Below the pieces are notes generated by a model. It was not told the DNA's origin, made no database searches, and was given only the letters and a program-made list of their open reading frames with translations. A DNA stretch of 60,000 nt from Dyadobacter fanqingshengii. GTDB lineage: Bacteria; Bacteroidota; Bacteroidia; Cytophagales; Spirosomataceae. Shown piece after piece: positions 25,178 through 34,797 of this stretch. Numbering within the stretch: position 1 is the first letter of the stretch; every line of letters starts with the position of its first letter. The stretch covers positions 4,707,501-4,767,500 of the forward strand of contig NZ_CP098806.1 of NCBI RefSeq assembly GCF_023822005.2, read 5' to 3'. The position numbers were made by a program, and so were the translations under genes.

Positions 25178-25438
25178 TTATTTACTTCTGTATGCATCTT
25201 TTCGATCAGCGACCTTAATCACCTCGACAAGAAGATTTTGATCCTCGATGGTATAAATTACACGATAACTGCCGACCCGGATTCTGTAACTGTTCAAGGA
25301 ATTTTCTAGTTTTCGAATCCCCTGTGGTCTAGGATCGGAAGCCAGATCATCAATTTTTTGAATAATTTTAAGACGAAAAACTTTTGTGATATTTTCTAAT
25401 TCCCGAATGGCAGATTTCTTGATAATGACTTTATACAT
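25178..25438 (-). CDS. RelE/ParE-family toxin of a type II toxin-antitoxin system
   Basis: An 86-residue protein with the RelE/ParE fold pattern: YKVIIKKSAIRELENI at the N-terminus, PRPQGIRKLENSLNSYRIRVGSYRVIYTIED in the centre and a C-terminal IKVADRKDAYR. The central RIRVG.YRVIY segment is the strongest family mark. It starts 3 nt after the antitoxin stop. RelE-type members cut mRNA at the ribosome and ParE-type members poison gyrase; sequence alone does not separate the two here. The pair is visibly AT-rich compared with its neighbours. Confidence 0.88.
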   Translation of the reverse strand: MYKVIIKKSAIRELENITKVFRLKIIQKIDDLASDPRPQGIRKLENSLNSYRIRVGSYRVIYTIEDQNLLVEVIKVADRKDAYRSK

Positions 25439-25441
25439 GCC

Positions 25442-25639
25442 CTAATCCTTAGAAATCAAAGCAGCTCTTACGCTATCCCAGTCAGAAGATTCTTCATTTT
25501 TTCTCAAATCAATAGCGATCTCGTCCTCAATATCTTCTAGGATTTCCAAAAGGCTGTCGCGCTGCTTTAATAGATCAAAATCAATCACCACAGCGGTTTT
25601 TTGCCCAACGTCATCAATTAAATAACTAATCCCTTTCAT
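25442..25639 (-). CDS. Antitoxin of the RelE/ParE-type pair
   Basis: A 65-residue acidic protein (KGISYLIDDVGQKTAVVIDF, LEDIEDEIAIDLRKNEES) directly upstream of the toxin. The N-terminal half resembles the short Phd/YefM-like antitoxins that have a 'YL.D..G...AVVI' start; the C-terminal half is the acidic, probably disordered toxin-binding part. It starts 33 nt after the ABC ATPase stop, so the unit may share that transcript or use a promoter in the gap. Confidence 0.78.
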   Translation of the reverse strand: MKGISYLIDDVGQKTAVVIDFDLLKQRDSLLEILEDIEDEIAIDLRKNEESSDWDSVRAALISKD

Positions 25640-25672
25640 AATCGTATGCTTGTTTTCCGAAAGTTAACAAAA

Positions 25673-26383
25673 CTAAACCAAAGCGCTAACCTTTGTGGGG
25701 TTTGGATTGATGGTGTCGGATTCGACCAGGCCGTCGCGTAGGCGAACGATTCTGTGGGCGTAATGTGCGATGTCTTCCTCGTGGGTAACCATTACGATTG
25801 TGTTGCCTTTGCTGTATAACTGGTCAAATAGGTCCATGATTTCATAGGACGTTTTGGAGTCAAGGTTTCCTGTAGGCTCATCGGCTAGCAGGATACTTGG
25901 GTCGTTTACCAGCGCCCGAGCAATGGCTACACGCTGGCGCTGTCCACCGGAAAGCTCATTAGGCTTGTGCCCGGCGCGGTTTTCAAGCCCGACGTTTTTG
26001 AGCGACAACATTGCCTTTTCTGTCCGATCAGATTTGCTTAAACCTGCGTAAATAAGCGGTAAGGCAACATTATCAAGCGACGACATTCTGGGTAAAAGGT
26101 TGAAAGTCTGAAACACGAAGCCAATTTCTTTATTCCGGATCTCAGCCAATTCACTCTCGGTCATGTCACTCACATCCTTATTATTCAGGATATAGCGGCC
26201 CGTCGTGGGCGTATCCAGGCATCCGATAATGTTCATCAAAGTGGATTTTCCCGAACCCGAAGGGCCCATGAACGCTACATACTCGCCTTTATTGACAGAA
26301 ATTGTAACCGATTTTAACGCCTGGATTATTTCGCTCCCCATCACATAACGTTTCGAAATTTCAGTAGTCTCTATGATTCTCAT
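25673..26383 (-). CDS. LolD/MacB-type ABC transporter ATP-binding protein
   Basis: A 236-residue ATPase with Walker [11 protein letters not shown]-loop, signature [15 protein letters not shown], Walker [10 protein letters not shown] and H-loop VTHE. The family pattern ([25 protein letters not shown], then [10 protein letters not shown]) is that of the LolD/MacB/FtsE group, which drives MacB-like or LolCE-like permeases. I start at ATG 26383 ([10 protein letters not shown]) rather than the upstream ATG at 26419. No permease gene lies next to it, so the partner must be elsewhere. It is followed by the toxin-antitoxin pair. Confidence 0.93.
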   Translation of the reverse strand: MRIIETTEISKRYVMGSEIIQALKSVTISVNKGEYVAFMGPSGSGKSTLMNIIGCLDTPTTGRYILNNKDVSDMTESELAEIRNKEIGFVFQTFNLLPRMSSLDNVALPLIYAGLSKSDRTEKAMLSLKNVGLENRAGHKPNELSGGQRQRVAIARALVNDPSILLADEPTGNLDSKTSYEIMDLFDQLYSKGNTIVMVTHEEDIAHYAHRIVRLRDGLVESDTINPNPTKVSALV

Positions 26384-26421
26384 GTGATGGTTTTTTCGGA
26401 ATTGGGATAAATTATTCAACC

Positions 26422-26874
26422 TTATGCGGCGGACATAACGGTGCGGAGATGACTGCCTACATACAAAGCGGCAAGAATTACGGCAGGAGAAACAAACTCA
26501 TTGTCGACATTGCCTTCGTCTTTCCAAAAGCTGGTTAATGTGAACTCCGTAACTTCTTCAGCAGTTTTTACAAACCATTTTTTTCTGGTCCAAGACTCAA
26601 ATTTCCATTCATAGAGCTCGTCTTCGTAGGTAATGGTGGCTGAGCCGTTCCAGACATTGTATTTGATCTCGCCAAGCACCTTCGCGCCCTCTATATCCAG
26701 GATTTTGGTTACCGTGTTCAAAAAACCCTGGTTTTTGAATCGGAGCAAATGGCCGTTCAGTTCTCCGTAACCGCTGCTTTTCCAAAAGTTTGTTTTCAAT
26801 ATCCCGACAATCAACTTGCCCCGAAAAATCCGGCATTCGGTTCCGCTGATATTAGACTTCCAGGATAAAGACAT
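26422..26874 (-). CDS. Hypothetical protein of 150 residues
   Basis: No signal peptide or transmembrane segment except a weakly hydrophobic C-terminus ([15 protein letters not shown]). The sequence is rich in aromatic residues and beta-prone ([47 protein letters not shown]), which could suit a Tubby/LURP-like beta-barrel, but this is a guess. Its stop lies 38 nt before the ABC ATPase start on the same strand, so the two are probably co-transcribed. I do not recognise a family. Confidence 0.6.
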   Translation of the reverse strand: MSLSWKSNISGTECRIFRGKLIVGILKTNFWKSSGYGELNGHLLRFKNQGFLNTVTKILDIEGAKVLGEIKYNVWNGSATITYEDELYEWKFESWTRKKWFVKTAEEVTEFTLTSFWKDEGNVDNEFVSPAVILAALYVGSHLRTVMSAA

Positions 26875-26910
26875 GTTGATGAAGTGTAATTATTTTCCTA
26901 AAATATTAAA

Positions 26911-29574
26911 TCACTGAAATCCTGCCCTTTGTTTTTCGATAAGAGCCCGCATAGGCTGATAGCGCGTCATAAATTGCTGATAATCGGCAGGCAATGCATA
27001 TTGTCTCACCTTTTCCTCGCCCTCATTTCCCTGGCCGATCAAACCTTGTTCCAGGCTTAAATACGCGTATTGCTCCCAAAGTTGTGGCGCATACTCATTA
27101 TAACGCAATGCATCCAGCACCAGTTTGTAAGCCTTTAAAGTCAATTTTTTCTGTCTGAAATGCGCTGAGGCGGCTGAGACGACATTTTCATCAAATGGAT
27201 TTATACGCACAGCATTATCAAAATTCTTGTCAGAAGGAGATTTTCGAGCAATTTGCAGCAACGAATCAGCAAGGGATTTTGGCTTTGCGCCGGAGAACAA
27301 TGTTTCCTTTAATTTTTCAATGGCAGCATTTTGCTCTTTTTCCTTAATTTTGTCCAAAAGGACAACAGCAACCTCCTTTTTGTCAGATAGGGCATTCGCC
27401 ACCGCCATTCCAATTGTTCCTTCAACGCCTTCGACAACAGACAACGCTTCAATCGCCTGATCGTAAAGGCCGAGTTGTAAGAGCCAGTGGCCCAATATTT
27501 TATGATACAAATCACTTTTTTCGCCTTCTTCTTCCGCCCACCCGGAAAGCGTTTCGAGTGCTTTGAGCTTGTTGCCGCTATAAAACTCTGAATATAATGC
27601 GGCAAGGCTTAAATCTTGTGAAAGGACTGGGTTTTTGGCTGCTAACGCGGGCAGAAGCCTGGCCGGTATGCTGTCGGTTTTGGCCTGATTGACACTATAA
27701 TTAAGTAAATAGGCAAAAGCGGAGGCACTTAGCAGCGAATCTGTGGGAACAGCATTTCTATTAAATGTTTCTTCCGGAAATTTTTGTCTCAAATTCTGCA
27801 CGGCAAGCCAGTTGGCCTGCCAGGAAAGATAATTTAGCTTTTCGCTGGCAGCAGCTAATGAGTCCAATAGACCCGAATCCGTATTTTTTGCCAGGATAGC
27901 AAGCAGGTTAGTGGCCGGAATTTCGGCCCGCTTCGTCGCTCCCTCGGCTTTTGCAAGATAATAGTAAGCAGAATCCGCCACATTTGTTTTGTAGTATAAC
28001 ATGCCGAGGTTATTCAGCAGCTCGCCGCTTTTTGGAAATGTCCTAACCCCTTCCTGCAAACTATAAACGGCATCAAAAAAGAGATTTTCCTGAATCAAAA
28101 TGCCGCTTAATCCGGAATAGGCTTGTGGCGACGGATTTTTAAGGAGAGATTGTCGGAAATAAAACGCCGCCGCATTCCTGTCGCCTTGCCGTAATGCGAG
28201 CGAAGCCAACGCATAATTGGATTTATGATTTTGAAACTCCTGCTGAACAGCCAGCTTATAATATTGCTCCGATAGCGAAAATTCCTCCGTATTCGCATGC
28301 AAATCGCCTAATCCATTGAAATAACCCGCAATGGCCTGGTTGACTGGCAACAGCCTTTGGATGGAAAAGAGAACAATCAGGATTGTAAAACCAAACAAAC
28401 GCGTTTGGGTCAACCCAAACCGGAGCGGCTTGTAAAGCACTTTGTATACAGCCAGTTTTTGCTGGAAAAGCGGATAAAAATTTACCAGCACATAAAACAA
28501 AAACAGCACACTCATCGAGAGCTGACCCTGCACCACGACATCCTCCAATGTCTCCAAAACCGGATCATTAGCGGTCGCGGACATGTAAGCTGTAAAGGAA
28601 ACCGCAATGATAAATAATCCAATATAGAGCCAGAATCCGGCGCTTCGGAACGGAATGATGCCGTTTGTAGAATCGGCGCGTCGTCTAAAACCCCAAATAC
28701 CCAGGATTGCCGCAGTCAGCGCGAGAAAGACAGGACTGATTAATGTTACGTCCCAGTCAATTTGCTTGGTGTTTCTTAAATAAAGTAAAAGCAGTAATAA
28801 CAGATACAATATGCTGATTACAAGGAAATTGATTAATCCCGATTTGCCTTTTGAAACAGAGCCACTGGTGCTCAGCCAGACCAGCGCAGCCATTATTTCG
28901 GTTGAAATGACAATCAAAAACAAGATTGTCAAAAGCAGCCAAAAGGGGAACGAATAAGATGCTACGGTTAATGATGGAAAGGGGGTTTCGGCAACAAAAG
29001 CAATAAGAATGGCCAGGAAAGCTGTAATACCTCCAATGGCAAGAGTGCGCCTTGCAATGCCAATGTCGGGACGAAATGCGTGGAAATAATAAGTTATGCT
29101 GCCATAAAGAATCACAGTCAGCAGGAAAAGCGCACGATTGGCATCTCCAAATGCGCCCACCATTTCAAGCCGGGAAAAAGCCAGGAACACGATAAAAATG
29201 ATCGTTCCGGCTAAATACCAAAACCTCGACATGGTTGTCAATGCCGCTAGAACAATCGTCAAACCCGTTAGAGAGAAAACCAAAAACAGTGTAACCGAAA
29301 GAAAATCAGTCTCCATAACAGAAGCCATGAAACTTTCTGTAACCAAATGCGAAGGTGTTGAAATGCCATATTGCCATTCACCGAGTTGCAGGATGTCCAC
29401 AACGGCAGTCGTCTCCGACAACTCACTGATCACGTTCCAGCGAATGACGTTTCCCAGCGGATCAAAGCTCTTTACAGCGAAGAAAACCAACGCCAAAAGC
29501 AAAACAAGGAAAGCAGCAACCGTCATCCTGCGTTCCGACGGCGACCAAACCTTCCAGAAAAAAAACTCCTTCAT
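26911..29574 (-). CDS. Polytopic membrane protein with C-terminal TPR region
   Basis: An 887-residue protein. The N-terminal half (to about residue 410) holds about ten predicted transmembrane helices; the C-terminal half (about 430-880) is a soluble TPR array, for example ALASLALRQGDRNAAAFYFRQ, NLGMLYYKTNVADSAYYYLAK and VLDALRYNEYAPQLW. Such membrane-plus-TPR proteins are frequent in Bacteroidota and have no assigned function. It stands alone with its own 5' region shared with the divergent atpD promoter. Confidence 0.78.
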   Translation of the reverse strand: MKEFFFWKVWSPSERRMTVAAFLVLLLALVFFAVKSFDPLGNVIRWNVISELSETTAVVDILQLGEWQYGISTPSHLVTESFMASVMETDFLSVTLFLVFSLTGLTIVLAALTTMSRFWYLAGTIIFIVFLAFSRLEMVGAFGDANRALFLLTVILYGSITYYFHAFRPDIGIARRTLAIGGITAFLAILIAFVAETPFPSLTVASYSFPFWLLLTILFLIVISTEIMAALVWLSTSGSVSKGKSGLINFLVISILYLLLLLLLYLRNTKQIDWDVTLISPVFLALTAAILGIWGFRRRADSTNGIIPFRSAGFWLYIGLFIIAVSFTAYMSATANDPVLETLEDVVVQGQLSMSVLFLFYVLVNFYPLFQQKLAVYKVLYKPLRFGLTQTRLFGFTILIVLFSIQRLLPVNQAIAGYFNGLGDLHANTEEFSLSEQYYKLAVQQEFQNHKSNYALASLALRQGDRNAAAFYFRQSLLKNPSPQAYSGLSGILIQENLFFDAVYSLQEGVRTFPKSGELLNNLGMLYYKTNVADSAYYYLAKAEGATKRAEIPATNLLAILAKNTDSGLLDSLAAASEKLNYLSWQANWLAVQNLRQKFPEETFNRNAVPTDSLLSASAFAYLLNYSVNQAKTDSIPARLLPALAAKNPVLSQDLSLAALYSEFYSGNKLKALETLSGWAEEEGEKSDLYHKILGHWLLQLGLYDQAIEALSVVEGVEGTIGMAVANALSDKKEVAVVLLDKIKEKEQNAAIEKLKETLFSGAKPKSLADSLLQIARKSPSDKNFDNAVRINPFDENVVSAASAHFRQKKLTLKAYKLVLDALRYNEYAPQLWEQYAYLSLEQGLIGQGNEGEEKVRQYALPADYQQFMTRYQPMRALIEKQRAGFQ

Positions 29575-29673
29575 AAATTTTATTTAAACCGGTTTCCCAG
29601 AATTTCTATTTACAATTTTGCCTAAAACAAACCGGCTATCTAAAAAATATCCAATAATTCAATAATTGTACTC

Positions 29674-31261
<1,588 letters not shown>

Positions 31262-31290
31262 GTTGTAATGCTTCATAAACATTTGAATTC

Positions 31291-31533
31291 ATGCATTTAG
31301 AGATCATCACCCCAGATAAGAAAGTATTTGCCGGAGAGGCAAATGCCGTTACATTACCGGGTACAGAAGGACAGTTTCAGGTTTTAAACCGTCACGCACC
31401 ATTGGTTAGCACGCTGGGCAAAGGTGATGTAGTTGTGGATACAGGTGCTGCAAAGCAAACTTACCTGATCGACGGCGGCGTTGTTGAAGTGCTCAATAAC
31501 AAGGTGCTTGTTCTGGCTGAGGCGGTTCTGTAA
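31291..31533 (+). CDS. atpC: F0F1 ATP synthase subunit epsilon (short form)
   Basis: An 80-residue epsilon subunit containing only the N-terminal beta-sandwich (LEIITPDKKVFAGEANAVTLPGTEGQF, then LNRHAPLVSTLGKGDVVV). The C-terminal helical hairpin that inhibits ATP hydrolysis in many bacteria is absent. This short form is usual in Bacteroidota. It is cotranscribed with atpD and followed by a strong terminator. Confidence 0.95.
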   Translation: MHLEIITPDKKVFAGEANAVTLPGTEGQFQVLNRHAPLVSTLGKGDVVVDTGAAKQTYLIDGGVVEVLNNKVLVLAEAVL

Positions 31534-31550
31534 GAATATAGATTAAATGA

Positions 31551-31586
31551 AAAAGCAGATGTTGCGCTAGCGACATCTGCTTTTTT
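31551..31586. terminator. Bidirectional terminator after atpC
   Basis: AAAAGCAGATGT (31551-31562) and ACATCTGCTTTT (31573-31584): a perfect 12-bp stem with a 10-nt loop and T-run on the plus side; the A-run gives T residues on the minus side. It lies between the convergent atpC (plus) and pirin-like gene (minus). Confidence 0.85.
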
Positions 31587-31599
31587 GTGTTTAAACCGC

Positions 31600-32301
31600 T
31601 CAATTCTCCGTTTCCAGGATAAGAATAATGGCATCATTGGATAAAGCTTCAAATTCCACCTCGGGCACATTTTTCAATGAAAGCCCGTCGCGCTTTTCGA
31701 GCAGCCTGTTCTGGACTTCAAATGCACCTTCAATAATAAAAATGAAGATGCAATTTGCCGGATTTTTGGAAATATATAAGCCGTCCTTGCGTCCTTGATA
31801 TTTTCCTATCACCAAGATTCCATAACCTGCATCGGCATCCAATATTGGAATAAGCGTATTTTTAATGTTTAGGTCAAAAGTGTTTGTAGCATTGTTTTGC
31901 AAAGAAATTTCTTTGTCCAAAAGTCTGATTTGCAGGTAATTAATGGCTTGATCCGGATAAGGGTTTGTAATTAAAAAACCATCATTCGGCGTTACCACGA
32001 GACTCAGGCATTCACCGGAATCAACGTATCGCACGTCTCCTTTTCCTTCGTTTATTTCAACAGCACCCACCAGTGGTAATAAAATAATCTGAACTGGCTC
32101 ATTGACAGTTACTTCCCATGAACATTGGGGCAGAAGCGTTTCATCATTCAAAGCCAGCAATTTCCCTATCGGCTCCCTATTTTCAGCTTGGTAATCCCCG
32201 AAGTTGAAAGTATAAAACCCTCGAAAACCGTTCGACTGGAATCGTCCACGTTGACTTTGAAGAAAAATCTGCGCTTCTATATCCATTTGTGCAGTGATCA
32301 T
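31600..32301 (-). CDS. Pirin-like cupin protein
   Basis: A 233-residue protein whose N-terminus (RGRFQSNGFRGFYTFNFGDYQ, then IGKLLALNDETLLP) resembles the start of the pirin/YhhW family, with two beta-sandwich halves. Canonical pirins have His metal ligands (such as HPHRDMEI) after this segment; here the place reads CSWEVTVNEPVQI, with no visible His cluster, so the metal site seems lost. Its ATG overlaps the stop of the dioxygenase gene by 1 nt, so the two are translationally coupled. Role unknown. Confidence 0.72.
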   Translation of the reverse strand: MITAQMDIEAQIFLQSQRGRFQSNGFRGFYTFNFGDYQAENREPIGKLLALNDETLLPQCSWEVTVNEPVQIILLPLVGAVEINEGKGDVRYVDSGECLSLVVTPNDGFLITNPYPDQAINYLQIRLLDKEISLQNNATNTFDLNIKNTLIPILDADAGYGILVIGKYQGRKDGLYISKNPANCIFIFIIEGAFEVQNRLLEKRDGLSLKNVPEVEFEALSNDAIILILETEN

Positions 32302-33032
32302 TATGCGCTTACAACGATCGCGTGTGTCAGTTCGTATCCTGCGGATGTGCTGCCTGTTACGGTCGACATCTCCGTAGAAGTGCCGTCGCTGAACACATTA
32401 TCCCGCGCATTGGTCGTATCCGCTTGTCCGTGGCTTGCATAAACGCCTTGCGCATAAACCACTCTGCTGATTGCTTCGGGAAATGCAATTTGCGTTACAA
32501 GCAATGATTTGCCGCTTGCATTATACACATGCACGTGAATGTGCGGCGCACGGCCCGAGTACCAGCCCGGGTAAATGCTTGTAAATGTAACCAATCCGTT
32601 TGCATCGGTTGTCTGGCGGCCTCTCAGGAAATGCACATTGGTATAATTCGTCGATTGCATTCCCGACCCGCCATATTCAGAATAACTTCCACCGGCGTCG
32701 CAATGCCAGATATCAACCAGCGCATCGGACAACCCCTCACAGCTTTTGTTCAAATTTTGGATCGTTATTTTGACCGATAATTTCGTCCCTTGCCGGTCGG
32801 ACGTAATGTCGTTTGTTACCAGGCTGCCGGGTGTTTTTGTTGGAAAAGGTCCGGCGGTTTCGGAAGCAGTTAATGTGCAGCTTCCTGAGGAAGAGCCTGT
32901 TGTAGTTCCCGTCGTTGTTTCCGATCCGGCTTCAACAGGATCGACAGTGTCGCTTGTGCAGCTGATCAAAGGAGCGATTGCAGCAAAACCCAATGCAGAA
33001 AACCCTCTTCTTAAAAATTCTTTACGTTCCAT
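32301..33032 (-). CDS. Intradiol ring-cleavage dioxygenase-like lipoprotein
   Basis: A 243-residue protein: a hydrophobic N-terminus with a twin-Arg-like start and a lipobox (APLISC, Cys25), a Thr/Ser/Gly-rich linker, then an intradiol dioxygenase domain (about 60-240). Iron-ligand candidates are the Tyr residues in GGSYSEYGG and IYPGWY and the histidines of APHIHVHV. It looks intact for iron binding. Exported lipoprotein forms of this family are common in Bacteroidota and have no proven substrate. It is coupled to the pirin-like gene downstream. Confidence 0.9.
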   Translation of the reverse strand: MERKEFLRRGFSALGFAAIAPLISCTSDTVDPVEAGSETTTGTTTGSSSGSCTLTASETAGPFPTKTPGSLVTNDITSDRQGTKLSVKITIQNLNKSCEGLSDALVDIWHCDAGGSYSEYGGSGMQSTNYTNVHFLRGRQTTDANGLVTFTSIYPGWYSGRAPHIHVHVYNASGKSLLVTQIAFPEAISRVVYAQGVYASHGQADTTNARDNVFSDGTSTEMSTVTGSTSAGYELTHAIVVSA

Positions 33033-33158
33033 ATTTTTTGCAACAGTTCATGATTCTAAATACATTATCGTTCGAAACCGGGTGAATGTTGCAATGGCAG
33101 GTTAATGTATCGGTGAATAGGCTGAATGTGACGGTAAACGCCAGATGGAGCGGACTTT

Positions 33159-33341
33159 TTAACGATTTTTCCAGCTCAAAATAAAGTCCAGATAACTGTC
33201 GCTAATGGGCAGCTTTTTTTCAGAAACAAGCATAACTTTCTTGTTCAGAATCAATAAATAATCCAATGCTTCAAGCTCAAAACCTTCGTGAGCAAACTTT
33301 TTATGTATACAAGAAATCAAGGCGCTTTTTACGCCATAAAG
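33159..33341 (-). pseudogene. Remnant of a LytTR-type response regulator
   Basis: A 60-codon open segment ending in TAA (33159-33161) and bounded upstream by TGA (33342-33344). It contains FAHEGFELEALDYLL, the end of a response-regulator receiver domain ('A..GF.L.A.DYL.KP'), joined directly to ILNKKVMLVSEKKLPISDSYLDF, which matches the end of a LytTR DNA-binding domain ('..LPISDSY'). The middle of the usual 240-residue protein is missing. This reads as a decayed gene with a large internal deletion. No nearby histidine kinase exists. Family resemblance is from memory of the pattern and needs a search. Confidence 0.5.
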
Positions 33342-33344
33342 TCA

Positions 33345-33433
33345 ACGGTTGTTGCGATGTAAATCATTAACAATAGCGAGTTACAAAAAGAAAAAGTTTT
33401 CCTATTTTCGAAAAGCACAATTTCACTCCCCCT
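33345..33433. other. Upstream region of the APC permease gene
   Basis: This and 33033-33158 complete the 401-bp gap between the dioxygenase gene and the permease. Apart from the LytTR remnant I see no RNA gene, repeat or convincing promoter. The sequence is A/T-rich near the permease start and holds short purine runs. Confidence 0.4.
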
Positions 33434-34768
33434 ATGCAACAACCCGCAGCCAAAAACGAACTTTTCAAAATCCTCGGTGTCGGGTTTGGCGTCGCCGTCA
33501 CGATCGGCGGCACGATCGGGACAGGCATACTCAGGAAACCAGGCCCTATTGCAGCCCAGCTAGGCGATTACTGGCTCATTATGGGACTTTGGGCAGCAGT
33601 GAGTTTGTACGCTTTTCTGGGAACATTATGCACGATCGAGCTGGGGACTTCCATGCCGAAAGCAGGCGCATGGTACATTTATGCGCAACGTGCTTTTGGA
33701 AATTATGCAGGGTTTGTTGTGGGGATAAACAGCTGGTTAGGAACTTGTTCCGCATTAGGCTTTGGCGTTTACACCATGAGCGAATATCTCGCATTGCTCA
33801 TTCCGGCGTTCATTGGTTACGAACCTTATGTGGCGGCCGGCATGCTGTTGATATTGACCGGCATACATTGGATCGGGCTGGCGCTTGCGAGCAGTTTTCA
33901 AAATATAATGAGTGTGCTCAAAGGCCTGGGGTTATTCATTTTCGTGGCGGTTTGCTTCATTTATGGAGACGAAGTAACGGCCGAGCAAGCACAGCTGACA
34001 ACCAGCAAAATCGTAGAAACCGGAAGCTGGATTGCGCCGGTAATCTTTTCTCTGCAAGCCATTTTTTACACTTATGATGGCTGGCACACCGCCGCATATT
34101 TTTCGGAAGAAGACCGTGATCCCACCAAAAACCTGCCGCGTTCAATGATTGGCGGGGTTTTGCTGATCATTATCATTTACTTGCTCTGTAACCTGGCTAT
34201 TTTGCATGTGTTGCCCATGAATGAATTATCGCAGTCCAAACTTGCTGCTGCGGATTCCATAAGGCTGATTTTCGGAGAAGGTTCCGGGAAAATTGTGACG
34301 CTGTTTCTGATGATTTCTATCCTAGGCATAGTGAATGCGCAGTTGCTGTTTAATCCGCGCGTTTTGTACTCCATGAGCCGTGACGGGCTGTTTTTCCGGG
34401 GAGGAACAACGGTTAACAAAGGTGGAACGCCAGCGGTTGCCATGCTGATCACCTCTGCTGTGGCCATTACATTGATCCTGATCGGAAAAAACGCCACCGA
34501 AAAACTTTCCGACATTGCAACATTCTTTTTTGTGTTAGGTTATACTTCGGGATTCGCGTCCTTATTAGCATTGCGGAAGAAGGAACCGGACCTGCCACGT
34601 CCCTGGAAAGTGCCCGCCTACCCTATTTTGCCCATTATCATGCTGATTTTGTCAATTGCCTTTCTTGTCGGTGCGGTCATTCAGGACATTGCAAGCAGTC
34701 AGTATGCATTGCTTTTTCTCGTTATCAGCTACCCGGTATATTTGCTCGTAAGCCGACTTAACCGTTAG
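33434..34768 (+). CDS. APC-family amino acid permease
   Basis: A 444-residue inner-membrane transporter with about 12 hydrophobic helices. The first helix has the APC signature (GFGVAVTIGGTIGTGILRKPG), and RDGLFFRGGTTVNKGGTPAVAM occurs in the 8-9 region, as in amino acid-polyamine-organocation family transporters. Substrate cannot be inferred. It is 29 nt upstream of the MG2/plug gene on the same strand, which may or may not share its transcript. Confidence 0.9.
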   Translation: MQQPAAKNELFKILGVGFGVAVTIGGTIGTGILRKPGPIAAQLGDYWLIMGLWAAVSLYAFLGTLCTIELGTSMPKAGAWYIYAQRAFGNYAGFVVGINSWLGTCSALGFGVYTMSEYLALLIPAFIGYEPYVAAGMLLILTGIHWIGLALASSFQNIMSVLKGLGLFIFVAVCFIYGDEVTAEQAQLTTSKIVETGSWIAPVIFSLQAIFYTYDGWHTAAYFSEEDRDPTKNLPRSMIGGVLLIIIIYLLCNLAILHVLPMNELSQSKLAAADSIRLIFGEGSGKIVTLFLMISILGIVNAQLLFNPRVLYSMSRDGLFFRGGTTVNKGGTPAVAMLITSAVAITLILIGKNATEKLSDIATFFFVLGYTSGFASLLALRKKEPDLPRPWKVPAYPILPIIMLILSIAFLVGAVIQDIASSQYALLFLVISYPVYLLVSRLNR

Positions 34769-34797
34769 TTACATTTAGCCATCTCAAAATTGAAAAT

